In this document: positions 17,539-25,961 of the stretch, in pieces
How positions within the stretch are numbered: the first letter of the stretch is position 1
How the letters are laid out: the number at the start of each line of letters is the position of its first letter
DNA from: Sedimenticola_A sp040506425
Lineage (GTDB): Bacteria > Pseudomonadota > Gammaproteobacteria > Chromatiales > Chromatiaceae
Reading direction: 5' to 3'
Assembly (NCBI GenBank): GCA_965224515.1
Contig: OZ245051.1
Location: 1,488,001-1,552,000, forward strand
Length of the DNA stretch: 64,000 nucleotides
Translations under genes and position numbers: made by a program
Notes under the pieces: generated by a model
Told to the model about the DNA's origin: nothing
The model's database searches: none
The model's input: only the letters and a program-made list of their open reading frames with translations

Positions 17539-18840
17539 ATGTCCCCCATTCGTTTGATGAACACCACCAATAGTGATTTCGATGCACAGCTGGAGAAACT
17601 CCTGGCATGGGAATCGGTTTCGGACGGTGCGGTCAACACTACCGTAAACGACATTATTGCCAATATCCGTTCACGGGGCGATGACGCGCTGCTGGAGTAC
17701 ACCAATCGCTTCGATGGCTGGCAGGCTGAATCTGCGGCGGATCTCGAAATTTCCATCGAGCGTCTGGAGCAGGCCTGGAATACCATTCCCCAGGATCAGC
17801 GTGATGCGCTGGAGCATGCGGCGGAGCGGGTGCGTGTCTATCACGAAAAGCAGAAGGGTGAGTCCTGGACCTATACGGAAGATGACGGCACCCTGCTGGG
17901 TCAGCAGGTGACTCCCCTTGATCGCGTGGGTCTCTACGTTCCAGGTGGCAAGGCGGCTTATCCCTCCTCTGTACTGATGAACGCCCTGCCCGCAAAGGTG
18001 GCCGGTGTTTCCGAGTTGATCATGGTGGTGCCCACACCTCATGGAGAGCTTAATGAGCTGGTGCTGGCGGCAGCCCATGTCTGTGGTGTGGATCGGGTTT
18101 TTGCCGTGGGGGGTGCCCAGGCGGTGGCAGCCCTGGCCTTTGGTACCCAGTCCATCCCGCCGGTGGATAAGGTGGTCGGTCCCGGTAACATCTATGTTGC
18201 CACCGCCAAGCGTGCGGTATTCGGCCAGGTGGGTATAGATATGGTTGCCGGGCCTTCAGAGATTCTGGTGGTCTGCGACGGCAAGACCAATCCGGACTGG
18301 GTGGCAATGGACCTCTTCTCCCAGGCGGAGCATGATGAGGATGCCCAGTCTATCCTGGTCTGTCCCGATGCGGATTTCGTGGCCCAGGTTCAGGCGAGTA
18401 TTGAAAAGCTGCTGCCGACCATGGAACGTGAGCCGATGATCGCAACCGCCCTTAAGGACCGGGGTGCGCTCATCGTATGCAGGGATATGGATGAGGCCTG
18501 TGATGTGGCCAACTACATTGCACCTGAGCACCTGGAGCTGTCGGTGGATGAGCCCCTTGAGATGGCAGGCAGGATACGCCACGCAGGTGCCATTTTCATG
18601 GGACGCTACACCTCCGAGCCCCTGGGCGATTACTGCGCCGGCCCGAATCACGTACTGCCCACCTCGCGTACAGCACGATTCTCTTCGCCCCTGGGTGTGT
18701 ATGACTTTCAGAAGCGATCAAGCCTGATCATGGTCTCTGAGCAGGGTGCGGAGACCCTGGGGCGTACGGCATCCATCCTGGCCAGGGGTGAGGGGCTGAC
18801 CGCCCATGCCCGCTCTGCGGAGTATCGCTTCGAGAAGTAG
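17539..18840 (+). CDS. hisD: Histidinol dehydrogenase
   Basis: This 433-residue zinc enzyme oxidises L-histidinol to histidine in two NAD-dependent steps, ending the pathway. Clear family segments are GLYVPGGKAAYPSSVLMNALPAKVAGV, VDKVVGPGNIYVATAKR, DMVAGPSEILV, DLFSQAEHDEDAQ (Zn ligands Gln, His, Asp) and YCAGPNHVLPTSRTARF. The ATG at 17539 has a GAGG site about 10 bp upstream; a TTG at 17530 is a weaker choice. hisC, which normally follows in Pseudomonas, is missing: a convergent protease gene comes next. Confidence 0.97.
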   Translation: MSPIRLMNTTNSDFDAQLEKLLAWESVSDGAVNTTVNDIIANIRSRGDDALLEYTNRFDGWQAESAADLEISIERLEQAWNTIPQDQRDALEHAAERVRVYHEKQKGESWTYTEDDGTLLGQQVTPLDRVGLYVPGGKAAYPSSVLMNALPAKVAGVSELIMVVPTPHGELNELVLAAAHVCGVDRVFAVGGAQAVAALAFGTQSIPPVDKVVGPGNIYVATAKRAVFGQVGIDMVAGPSEILVVCDGKTNPDWVAMDLFSQAEHDEDAQSILVCPDADFVAQVQASIEKLLPTMEREPMIATALKDRGALIVCRDMDEACDVANYIAPEHLELSVDEPLEMAGRIRHAGAIFMGRYTSEPLGDYCAGPNHVLPTSRTARFSSPLGVYDFQKRSSLIMVSEQGAETLGRTASILARGEGLTAHARSAEYRFEK

Positions 18841-18862
18841 CCTGGCAGGGTTGTCCAGGGGG

Positions 18863-20023
18863 CTAACGGCCTTTGAGTCCCTCGCTCACCCTGGGTCGCT
18901 CGGAGATGGTGGCCTCGGTGTCGAACTGTTTACTTCCGCGCCAGCCCTGGATATGTATCGATGTGCCTGGTCTCTTGGCAGAGATAATGCTCAGAATCTC
19001 CTGGGAGCCTGATGGTATACGGTTGTCGATACGGGTGATGATGTCGCCGGGTTCGATGCCTGCCTCATCTGCAGGGCCGCCTTCAAGTACCCCTGAGACC
19101 AGTACGCCGCTACGCTCCTGAAGCTCAAAGGACTCAGCCAGTTCCGGCGTGATGTCCTGTCCCGCGATACCCAGCCAGCCCCGCACAACGCGCCCCTGGG
19201 TCAGTATCTGGTTCATGATCCCCTTGGCCAGGTCGACTGGGATTGCAAAGCCGATACCCTGAGACCCCCCGCTTTTTGAGAATATGGCGGTGTTGACGCC
19301 GACCAGCTCTCCCCGGGCGTTGATCAGTGCGCCACCGGAGTTGCCGGGATTGATGGCGGCGTCTGTCTGGATGAAGTTCTCAAAGGTGTTGATGCCCAGC
19401 TGATCCCTGCCGGTCGCACTGACAATGCCCATGGTGACGGTCTGACCCACACCAAAAGGGTTGCCGATGGCGAGCACCACGTCACCCACCTGCAGCGCTT
19501 CTGAGTTGCCAACGGTGATCTCCGGAAGGTCTTCTGATTCGGTGTGTATCACGGCAAGATCGGTGTCAGGATCTGTGCCGACAATTCTTGCCTGCAGGGT
19601 TTTTCCATTTGAGAGCACCACCTTGATCTCGTCTGCAGAGGCGACGACGTGGTGGTTGGTCAGGATGTAACCGTCCTTGTTGATGATGACGCCGGAGCCG
19701 AGGCTGGTCTGCAGTCTCTTCTTGGGCTCACTTGAGAGGCGGTCGCCGAAAAAGCGCTGGAACAGGGGGTCGCTGAACAGGCGGCTTCTCTTTTCTATGG
19801 TGATCTTCGAGGTAAAGATATTGACCACTGACGGCTTCGCCAGTTGTACCGCGTTGGCGTAGGAGAAGGGGCCGCTGAGGGCAGTTCCGCCTGCAGGCTG
19901 AACCGGCGCCTGGCGGAAAGTGACAGATGACTCCTGCATCAGGTTGAGCGCCAGGTAGGCAGCGGCCAGTCCGGCAGAGACAGAGATCAGGATGAAGCCA
20001 AGAGGTTTGGGTATTTTCAGCAT
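18863..20023 (-). CDS. degS: Inner-membrane serine protease of the DegS/AlgW type
   Basis: This 386-residue protein has one N-terminal membrane anchor (LGFILISVSAGLAAAYLALNLM), a trypsin-like protease domain and a single PDZ domain. The catalytic triad is visible: His in TNHHVVASADEI, Asp in DPDTDLAVIHT, Ser in INPGNSGGALINARGE. The PDZ domain holds GVLVSGVLEGGPADEAGIEPGDIITRIDN. One PDZ and an anchor point to DegS/AlgW, which senses misfolded outer-membrane proteins and cuts anti-sigma factor RseA, rather than to the two-PDZ DegP. It sits between hisD and the Nif3-like gene, as AlgW does in Pseudomonas. Confidence 0.93.
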   Translation of the reverse strand: MLKIPKPLGFILISVSAGLAAAYLALNLMQESSVTFRQAPVQPAGGTALSGPFSYANAVQLAKPSVVNIFTSKITIEKRSRLFSDPLFQRFFGDRLSSEPKKRLQTSLGSGVIINKDGYILTNHHVVASADEIKVVLSNGKTLQARIVGTDPDTDLAVIHTESEDLPEITVGNSEALQVGDVVLAIGNPFGVGQTVTMGIVSATGRDQLGINTFENFIQTDAAINPGNSGGALINARGELVGVNTAIFSKSGGSQGIGFAIPVDLAKGIMNQILTQGRVVRGWLGIAGQDITPELAESFELQERSGVLVSGVLEGGPADEAGIEPGDIITRIDNRIPSGSQEILSIISAKRPGTSIHIQGWRGSKQFDTEATISERPRVSEGLKGR

Positions 20024-20118
20024 ATCTATGAGTCAACGGCTCGGGTATTGTTGTTTCGGTGGGTCTGGGCGATAAACTACCATTTCCTTCTGATGGTCGA
20101 TAGAGGATGCGTTGATTC

Positions 20119-20871
20119 ATGGTGAGTCTGAGTGAGCTTGAAAATTACTGTAACCGGTTGCTGGCGGCTGAAACCTTTGACGACTACTGTCCCAATGGAC
20201 TGCAGGTTGATGGGGGTGCTGACGAAGTGCGTTGCCTGGTTGCCGGGGTGAGTGCAAGCCAGGCGCTTGTTGATGCAGCAGTGGAGGCGGAGGCTGATCT
20301 GCTGCTGGTTCATCATGGCTATTTCTGGAAAGGGGAGCCTGGGCCACTTACCGGCATAAAGGGCAGAAGAGTGCGCACACTGATGCAAAACAGAATCGGT
20401 TTGATGGCGTACCATTTGCCGCTGGATGCGCACCCTGATCTTGGGAACAATCGACAGTTGGCGGAGAAGCTGGGTTTCGAAGAGGCAGCGCCAGTGGATG
20501 ACGGCGGATTGCTGTGGTCAGTTGCATTGGATCGTGGAGTCGATGCCGGGAGCCTGGGGGCGAGAATCGAGAGTGTTCTGGAGCGCAAGCCTCTTCATCT
20601 TGAAGGCGGTGCGCAGAGTATCCGTCGTATCGGCTGGTGCACCGGGGGTGCCCAGGGTTATATCGAGAAGGCTGCTGCGGCCGGAATGGATGCTTTTATA
20701 AGCGGTGAAGTGTCAGAGCAGACAGCGCACCTGGCCCGGGAACTGGGTATTCACTATTTTTCCGCCGGGCACCACGCCACTGAACGTTACGGGGTTCAGG
20801 CCCTGGGTGAGCATCTGGCCCGGAAATATGACCTGGAGTACCGTTTTATTGAGGTCTCAAACCCGGTTTGA
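20119..20871 (+). CDS. Nif3-like dinuclear metal protein (YbgI family)
   Basis: This 250-residue protein belongs to the NIF3/YbgI/DUF34 family of toroidal hexamers with a two-metal site. It starts MVSLSELENYCNRLLAAETFDDYCPNGLQVDG and has metal-ligand segments LLLVHHGYFWKG (HH) and YHLPLDAHPDLGNN (H, D), plus FSAGHHATERYGVQAL near the end. YbgI is often named a GTP cyclohydrolase I type 2 homolog, but that activity is doubtful; a metal-centre or nucleotide repair role has been proposed. It lies between the divergent DegS gene and petABC, a conserved neighbourhood. Confidence 0.92.
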   Translation: MVSLSELENYCNRLLAAETFDDYCPNGLQVDGGADEVRCLVAGVSASQALVDAAVEAEADLLLVHHGYFWKGEPGPLTGIKGRRVRTLMQNRIGLMAYHLPLDAHPDLGNNRQLAEKLGFEEAAPVDDGGLLWSVALDRGVDAGSLGARIESVLERKPLHLEGGAQSIRRIGWCTGGAQGYIEKAAAAGMDAFISGEVSEQTAHLARELGIHYFSAGHHATERYGVQALGEHLARKYDLEYRFIEVSNPV

Positions 20872-21067
20872 ACCCGGTGGGTGATAAAACCAGCTGATAA
20901 CCATCAAAAAAATAAGCCTATCTTGACCTCCGGGTCTGCGTGTAAGAAAATGCGCGGTCAGTTTATGGGGGTGAATTTCAGTATATTCTGAATTTTCTCT
21001 ACATGCAGGGGCTAATAAAGGTTCCTGTTTATCAGGATTCTCCAGCCTACTCCGGGAGTCTTTTATA

Positions 21068-21667
21068 ATGAGCGCAGATGGCGTGGATTTGAAAAAACGG
21101 CGGATGTTAACCGCCGCAACGAGTGTAGTGGGTGCCATCGGCGCCGGCTATGTGGTTTACCCTTTTCTGGCGGCCTGGGCCCCCAGTGAAAAGGCAAAGG
21201 CGGCAGGTGCGCCGGTCGAGGCTGATATCAGCAAGCTCGAGCCGGGGCAGATGATGCGCGTCAAATGGCGCGGCAAGCCGGTATGGATCGTCTACCGTAC
21301 CGAGCAGAACCTGGCTGATCTCACCAGTGTCGATGGTGAACTGCTTGATCCTGCGTCCGCTGATACCGGACAGCAGCCCGAGTACTGCCAGAACCCGACA
21401 CGTTCCATCAAGGAGAAATACCTTGTGGCCGTCGGTATCTGTACTCACCTGGGTTGTTCTCCCACCTACCGTCCCGACCTGGGCGCGGCAGATATGGGCG
21501 GCGATGCATGGAAAGGCGGCTTCTTCTGCCCCTGTCATGGTTCCAAGTTCGACCTGGCAGGCCGCGTCTACGCGGGTGTTCCGGCTCCCAAGAACCTTGA
21601 GATTCCCCCTTATCACTACCTGTCCGACACCACCATCCTGGTCGGTGCTGATGGAGGAGCAGCCTGA
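21068..21667 (+). CDS. petA: Ubiquinol-cytochrome c reductase Rieske iron-sulfur subunit
   Basis: This 199-residue protein is the [2Fe-2S] subunit of cytochrome bc1. It takes electrons from ubiquinol at the Qo site to cytochrome c1. An uncleaved, Tat-like anchor is visible (KKRRMLTAATSVVGAIGAGYVVYPFL). Both cluster-binding boxes are intact: CTHLGC at about residue 124 and CPCHGSKFD at about residue 156. It is the first gene of petABC, and its stop overlaps the petB start by one base. Confidence 0.98.
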   Translation: MSADGVDLKKRRMLTAATSVVGAIGAGYVVYPFLAAWAPSEKAKAAGAPVEADISKLEPGQMMRVKWRGKPVWIVYRTEQNLADLTSVDGELLDPASADTGQQPEYCQNPTRSIKEKYLVAVGICTHLGCSPTYRPDLGAADMGGDAWKGGFFCPCHGSKFDLAGRVYAGVPAPKNLEIPPYHYLSDTTILVGADGGAA

Positions 21668-22908
21668 TGAGTGCTATGAAGAATTTCGTAGGCTGGATCG
21701 ACGATCGTTTCCCCATGACCAAGGTGTGGAACGAGCATCTGGCTGAATACTACGCACCGAAGAACTTCAACTTCTGGTACTTTTTCGGTTCCCTTGCCAT
21801 TCTGGTTCTGGTTAACCAGATCCTGACCGGTGTCTGGCTGGCGATGAGCTACAAGCCCGATGCTGAGCTGGCATTCGGTTCCGTTGAATACATCATGCGT
21901 GATGTGGACTGGGGTTGGCTGATTCGCTACATGCACTCCACAGGTGCATCGGCGTTCTTTATCGTCGTCTACCTGCACATGTTCCGCGCCCTGATGTACG
22001 GTTCCTACCGCAAGCCCCGCGAACTGCTCTGGATCATCGGTGTTATGGTCTACCTGGCGATGATGGCTACCGCTTTCATGGGTTACCTGCTGCCATGGGG
22101 TCAGATGTCCTACTGGGGTGCCCAGGTTATCGTTAACCTGTTCTCCGCCGTACCGGTGATCGGTCCCGAACTGGGTGTCTGGATCCGTGGTGACTACGTC
22201 ATCTCCGATGTAACCCTGAACCGCTTCTTTGCACTGCACTTCCTGCTGCCCTTCGTTCTGGTTGCGTTGGTGTTCGTGCATATCGTTGCCCTGCACAAGG
22301 TTGGCTCCAACAACCCTGACGGCATCGAGATCAAGAAGGGTCCCAAGGGCAACAAGTGGAGCGATACCGCGCCTGCAGATGGTATTCCCTTCCACCCTTA
22401 CTACTCCGTCAAGGATATCGCGGGTGTTGCGGGCTTCCTGTTCCTGTTCGCGGCAGCTGTCTTCTTTGCCCCGGAGATGGGTGGCTACTTTATTGAACAC
22501 CCCAACTTCGAGCCGGCCAACCCGCTGAAGACTCCTGAGCATATCGCCCCGGTCTGGTACTTCACGCCGTTCTACGCGATTCTGCGTGCAGTCCCCTCGA
22601 TTGCAGGTTCTGCATTCCCGGGTGTTGTGGCCATGTTCGCCTCCATCCTGGTGCTGTTCTTCCTGCCCTGGCTGGACAGGAGCCCGGTCAAGTCGATCCG
22701 CTACAAGGGTGCGATCTACAAGACCATGCTCTGGCTGTTTGTGCTGAACTTCATCATGCTGGGTTACCTGGGTGTACAGCCCACCACTGACCTGTACAAG
22801 CTGATGGCCCAGATCGGTACGATCTTCTATTTCGCTTTCTTCCTGCTGATGCCTGTCTACAGCAAGATGGACAAGACCAAGCCTGTTCCTGAGAGGGTGA
22901 CCAAATGA
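21667..22908 (+). CDS. petB: Ubiquinol-cytochrome c reductase cytochrome b
   Basis: This 413-residue, roughly eight-helix membrane protein carries both b hemes of the bc1 complex. Heme-ligand histidines lie in RYMHSTGASAFFIVVYLHMFRAL and RFFALHFLLPFVLVALVFVHIVALH. The Qo-site PEW-type motif appears as TPEHIAPVWYFTPFYAIL. Length is that of a full-length bacterial cytochrome b, not the split b6/subunit IV form. Coupled by overlap to both petA and petC. Confidence 0.98.
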   Translation: MSAMKNFVGWIDDRFPMTKVWNEHLAEYYAPKNFNFWYFFGSLAILVLVNQILTGVWLAMSYKPDAELAFGSVEYIMRDVDWGWLIRYMHSTGASAFFIVVYLHMFRALMYGSYRKPRELLWIIGVMVYLAMMATAFMGYLLPWGQMSYWGAQVIVNLFSAVPVIGPELGVWIRGDYVISDVTLNRFFALHFLLPFVLVALVFVHIVALHKVGSNNPDGIEIKKGPKGNKWSDTAPADGIPFHPYYSVKDIAGVAGFLFLFAAAVFFAPEMGGYFIEHPNFEPANPLKTPEHIAPVWYFTPFYAILRAVPSIAGSAFPGVVAMFASILVLFFLPWLDRSPVKSIRYKGAIYKTMLWLFVLNFIMLGYLGVQPTTDLYKLMAQIGTIFYFAFFLLMPVYSKMDKTKPVPERVTK

Positions 22909-23558
22909 AAAAGCTGATACTTGCATTTCTGTTGGCTGCAGCGCCTGTTCTCGGAATGGCTGCCGGTGGTGGTGTAGACCTGGACGACGCCGATATCGAC
23001 CTGAGCGACAACGAGTCGCTGCAGCGTGGCGCCAAGTTGTTCATGAACTACTGCCTGAGCTGTCACTCGGCCAAATACCAGCGTTACAACCGCATGGCTC
23101 GTGACCTGGGTATGACCGAGGAAGAGGTCAAGGCGAACCTGATGTTCACCACCGACAAAATCGGTGACACCATGGAGATCGCCATGGATCCCAACGACGC
23201 GGCCGAGTGGTTCGGTACCGCGCCCCCGGATCTGAGTGTGATCACCCGTGCCCGTGGCGTGGACTGGGTTTACACCTACCTGCGCGGCTTCGAGCCGGAT
23301 GAGGCCCGTCCCTTCGGTGTCAACAACAAGGTGTTCCCTGATGTCGGCATGCCGCACGTGTTGTGGAAACTGCAGAAGGACCAGACCGTTGAGAAGTTCG
23401 ATTCGGATATGCGTGACCTGACTGCCTTCATGGCCTATGTCGGTGAGCCTATTGCACTCGAACGCAAACGTATTGGTACCTACGTGCTGATCTTTATCGC
23501 CATCTTCTTCGTGCTCTCCTACCTCCTTAAGAAGGAGTACTGGAAAGACGTGCACTAA
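22905..23558 (+). CDS. petC: Ubiquinol-cytochrome c reductase cytochrome c1
   Basis: This 217-residue c1 heme subunit has a signal peptide (MKKLILAFLLAAAPVLGMAAGG), one CxxCH heme site (CLSCHSAKYQRYNR, near residue 47) and a C-terminal anchor (IGTYVLIFIAIFFVLSYLLKKEYW). The region KVFPDVGMPHVLW is a likely site for the Met axial ligand. It passes electrons from the Rieske subunit to soluble cytochromes. It overlaps petB by 4 bp and ends the operon before a strong terminator. Confidence 0.97.
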   Translation: MKKLILAFLLAAAPVLGMAAGGGVDLDDADIDLSDNESLQRGAKLFMNYCLSCHSAKYQRYNRMARDLGMTEEEVKANLMFTTDKIGDTMEIAMDPNDAAEWFGTAPPDLSVITRARGVDWVYTYLRGFEPDEARPFGVNNKVFPDVGMPHVLWKLQKDQTVEKFDSDMRDLTAFMAYVGEPIALERKRIGTYVLIFIAIFFVLSYLLKKEYWKDVH

Positions 23559-23577
23559 GCACTGGCTGAAACAGCAA

Positions 23578-23625
23578 CACGGGGGCGCACAGTTAAGGTA
23601 TACTGTGCGCCCCTTTGTTTTTTTA
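23578..23625 (+). terminator. Rho-independent terminator after petABC
   Basis: A long stem, GGGGCGCACAG paired with CTGTGCGCCCC around about ten bases, is followed by a T-rich run. It starts about 20 bp after the petC stop and separates the bc1 operon from sspAB. Confidence 0.92.
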
Positions 23626-23727
23626 CAGGCTAGCGGAAAAACCTCCTGCATTGGCAAGAGACTTTTTCAGTAACCTGTTAAGGGGTTTTTATTTTAAGGC
23701 CCTTATAGAAAATTTGGAGTGTCGTAA

Positions 23728-24351
23728 ATGGCGGTTGTAGCGAACAAGAGATCCGTGATGACCTTGTACTCTGATGCAAAGAGTCCCTACAGTCATCGTG
23801 TGCGCCTGGTGTTGGCAGAAAAGAGCATAACGGTCGAGATCATGGATGTGGACCCGGTGAATATCTCGGAAGATATTATGGACCTCAACCCCTACGGGAC
23901 TCTGCCCACCCTGGTTGACCGCGACCTGACGCTGTTCGAGTCACGCATCATCATGGAGTACCTTGATGAGCGCTTTCCCCATCCACCCCTGTTGCCGGTT
24001 GATCCAGTGGCAAGGGCCAGCTCCAGGTTGTTCATGCATCGCGTGGACCATGACTGGTATACGCTGATGAACGAAATTCTCGCCGGTGGCAAGGGTGTTG
24101 CTAAGGCACGCAAGGAACTTCGCGAAAGTCTTACCGTAAGCGCACCGATATTCGCCGCCAAGCCATTCTTCATGAGTGACGACTTCACCCTGGTGGATTG
24201 CTCCATTGCTCCGATGCTGTGGAGACTGCCGATGCTGGGTGTTGAGCTGCCGGCTTCTGCAAAAGCTGTGAACGATTACGCCGAGCGTATGTTTGAGCGT
24301 GAATCTTTCAAGGCGTGCCTCACCGAGTCCGAGCTGGAGATGCGCGAGTAA
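23728..24351 (+). CDS. sspA: Stringent starvation protein A
   Basis: This 207-residue GST-fold protein binds RNA polymerase and helps cells in stationary phase and acid stress; it has no glutathione activity. It starts MAVVANKRSVMTLYSDAKSPYSHRVRLVLAEK, with the thioredoxin-like first half ending in ESRIIMEYLDERFPHPPLLP. Alignment to E. coli SspA is close throughout. It lies downstream of the petABC terminator and 18 bp before sspB, the conserved pair. Confidence 0.96.
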   Translation: MAVVANKRSVMTLYSDAKSPYSHRVRLVLAEKSITVEIMDVDPVNISEDIMDLNPYGTLPTLVDRDLTLFESRIIMEYLDERFPHPPLLPVDPVARASSRLFMHRVDHDWYTLMNEILAGGKGVAKARKELRESLTVSAPIFAAKPFFMSDDFTLVDCSIAPMLWRLPMLGVELPASAKAVNDYAERMFERESFKACLTESELEMRE

Positions 24352-24369
24352 CCGGTCGGGGCGGCAATT

Positions 24370-24771
24370 ATGACTCTCAGTTCCAACAGGCCCTATCTTA
24401 TTCGTGCCCTCTACGAATGGCTGGTGGACAATGACTTGACGCCCCACCTGTTGGTGGATGCCGACAGCGATAATGTCATCGTGCCCCAGCAGTATGTTGA
24501 GGATGGCAAGATCGTTCTCAACATCAGTCCCTCTGCGGTGCGTGGGCTGGAACTCTCAAACGAATTGATCACATTTAATGCACGCTTTGGCGGTTCGCCA
24601 ATGGATGTCATGGTTCCCCCGGTCGCTGTGCTGGGCATCTATGCCCGCGAGAACGGGCGGGGCATGCTGTTTCCCGAGGATGAGGCGCTTGATGCCGATG
24701 ACAGCTCCCCGGATGACGATCCTGAGCCTACCCCGCCACGGGAAAGGCCGAGCCTGAAGGTGGTCAAGTAA
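24370..24771 (+). CDS. sspB: ClpXP adaptor SspB
   Basis: This 133-residue adaptor delivers ssrA-tagged proteins to ClpXP. The folded substrate-binding domain covers residues 1 to about 105 (RPYLIRALYEWLVDNDLTPHLLVDA, IVLNISPSAVRGLEL, FNARFGG). A flexible acidic linker follows (DADDSSPDDDPEPTPPRE). The protein ends in RPSLKVVK, the short XB peptide that docks to the ClpX N-domain. All three parts match the family, so it should be functional. Confidence 0.97.
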   Translation: MTLSSNRPYLIRALYEWLVDNDLTPHLLVDADSDNVIVPQQYVEDGKIVLNISPSAVRGLELSNELITFNARFGGSPMDVMVPPVAVLGIYARENGRGMLFPEDEALDADDSSPDDDPEPTPPRERPSLKVVK

Positions 24772-24803
24772 GCGCTACCACGGGCGTCTGAGCTGTTATC
24801 CGG

Positions 24804-25106
24804 TCATTCGCTGGGCAGGCCCAGGCTGAACTCTTCCAACTGGACTCCAATCAGGGTGATGTGGCCGATTCGGCGACCTTCACCCTCCTCGCTGTAATCG
24901 AACTCAAAGCCCCTTCTTAACCTGATGCCCTGGTTTGTCCAGCGTATGCCGATACGGCGAAGCGCCACTGTCTGGTCCAGGAACTGGAGTTTCCGCTCGG
25001 CACAGGCCGCCGCGCAAATACCGGTTGCGATCTCTCTCGCCCTGGCGCTGTCGAGCCAGAACCAGATGGCCAGTGCAATGAGAAGGATGCTGCTGATAGT
25101 CGACAT
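24804..25106 (-). CDS. DUF3301 membrane-anchored protein
   Basis: This 100-residue protein has one N-terminal membrane helix (ISSILLIALAIWFWLDSARARE). A soluble tail holds the DUF3301 pattern ICAAACAERKLQFLDQTVALRRIGIRW and FEFDYSEEGEGRRIGHITLIG. The family is conserved in Gammaproteobacteria and has no known function. The gene is convergent with sspB and divergent from the macrodomain gene. Confidence 0.82.
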   Translation of the reverse strand: MSTISSILLIALAIWFWLDSARAREIATGICAAACAERKLQFLDQTVALRRIGIRWTNQGIRLRRGFEFDYSEEGEGRRIGHITLIGVQLEEFSLGLPSE

Positions 25107-25196
25107 ATGAGGGAGGATTGTGCAGGGTTATCTTGTTTTGCCAGTCTCCTATAATGCGTGATTGAGAGAGGCAAATAAAGCGAGGCTGCAGAGAGT

Positions 25197-25691
25197 GTGA
25201 TCAGAATAGTCAAAGCTGATATAACCCGGCTTGCCGTGGATGCTATCGTCAACGCTGCGAATTCAAGCCTGCTGGGTGGTGGTGGCGTTGATGGGGCGAT
25301 ACACCGTGGAGCGGGACCGGAACTGCTGGAGGCTTGCCGATCGCTGGGGGGTTGCCCCACGGGAGAGGCGCGAATCACCCCTGGGTTCAGGCTGCAGGCA
25401 AAATGGATTATCCATACGGTCGGCCCGGTCTGGAGCGGGGGTGCCATGGGTGAGCCGGAGCTCTTGCGCAGCTGTTATGAAAATGTATTTGCACTGGCGG
25501 TGGAAAACGGTGTAAAAAGCATCGCCTTCCCGGGGATTAGTACCGGTGTGTACGGTTACCCCAAGGAGGCGGCGGCAATAATAGCTTTGGATGTAATGAA
25601 AAAAGCAGATGGCTTTGAACAGATCATCGCCTGCTGTTTCAGTGATCAGGATGCGGATCTCTACCGGTCGCTCTGTGATGGATGTAGTTAA
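25197..25691 (+). CDS. Macrodomain O-acetyl-ADP-ribose deacetylase (YmdB type)
   Basis: This 164-residue single macrodomain starts at a GTG. Core motifs are ADITRLAVDAIVNAANSSLLGGGGVDGAIHRGAGPEL and IAFPGISTGVYGYP, which bind ADP-ribose. It matches the YmdB branch, which removes acetyl from O-acetyl-ADP-ribose and can reverse mono-ADP-ribosylation; E. coli YmdB also modulates RNase III. Which of these acts here cannot be told from sequence. A 72-residue membrane protein follows 17 bp downstream and is likely cotranscribed. Confidence 0.9.
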   Translation: MIRIVKADITRLAVDAIVNAANSSLLGGGGVDGAIHRGAGPELLEACRSLGGCPTGEARITPGFRLQAKWIIHTVGPVWSGGAMGEPELLRSCYENVFALAVENGVKSIAFPGISTGVYGYPKEAAAIIALDVMKKADGFEQIIACCFSDQDADLYRSLCDGCS

Positions 25692-25708
25692 CCTGGAGTT
25701 GGGTTGTA

Positions 25709-25927
25709 ATGAATTGGTTAGATGATTTGCCGATGCCATTCGTGGTTGTGGCAGCGGTATTCCTCGGTCTCGCACCTTTTGTGCCTGAGCCCCATGTTCT
25801 GGAGAAGCTGAAAATGCTCGCTGCAGGCACCCTGGTCAAACCGGTCGATATCTTCGACCTGCTTCTTCACAGCGCCCCTTTTGTGGTGTTGATTCTCAAG
25901 CTTTTACGGATCAAGGGGAGAGTCTGA
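25709..25927 (+). CDS. Small two-helix membrane protein
   Basis: This 72-residue protein has two hydrophobic stretches: PFVVVAAVFLGLAPFVPEP and LLLHSAPFVVLILKLLRI. A more polar middle (HVLEKLKMLAAGTLVKPVDIFD) joins them. Proteins with the same layout and the motif FVPEPHxxEKLxML are widespread in Gammaproteobacteria and are sometimes misnamed RND transporter. They are too small to be transporters on their own. A GGAGTTGGG ribosome site precedes the ATG. It follows the macrodomain gene in probable operon. Confidence 0.75.
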   Translation: MNWLDDLPMPFVVVAAVFLGLAPFVPEPHVLEKLKMLAAGTLVKPVDIFDLLLHSAPFVVLILKLLRIKGRV

Positions 25928-25961
25928 GGGCGGGTATCAATCTCACCCCGGCCTGGTCGGG

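Noticed and set aside
21616..22926. Minus-strand frame of about 436 codons opposite petB
   Set aside because: petB is unmistakable on the other strand; the frame has the His/Gln/Asp/Val-rich look of an antisense shadow.
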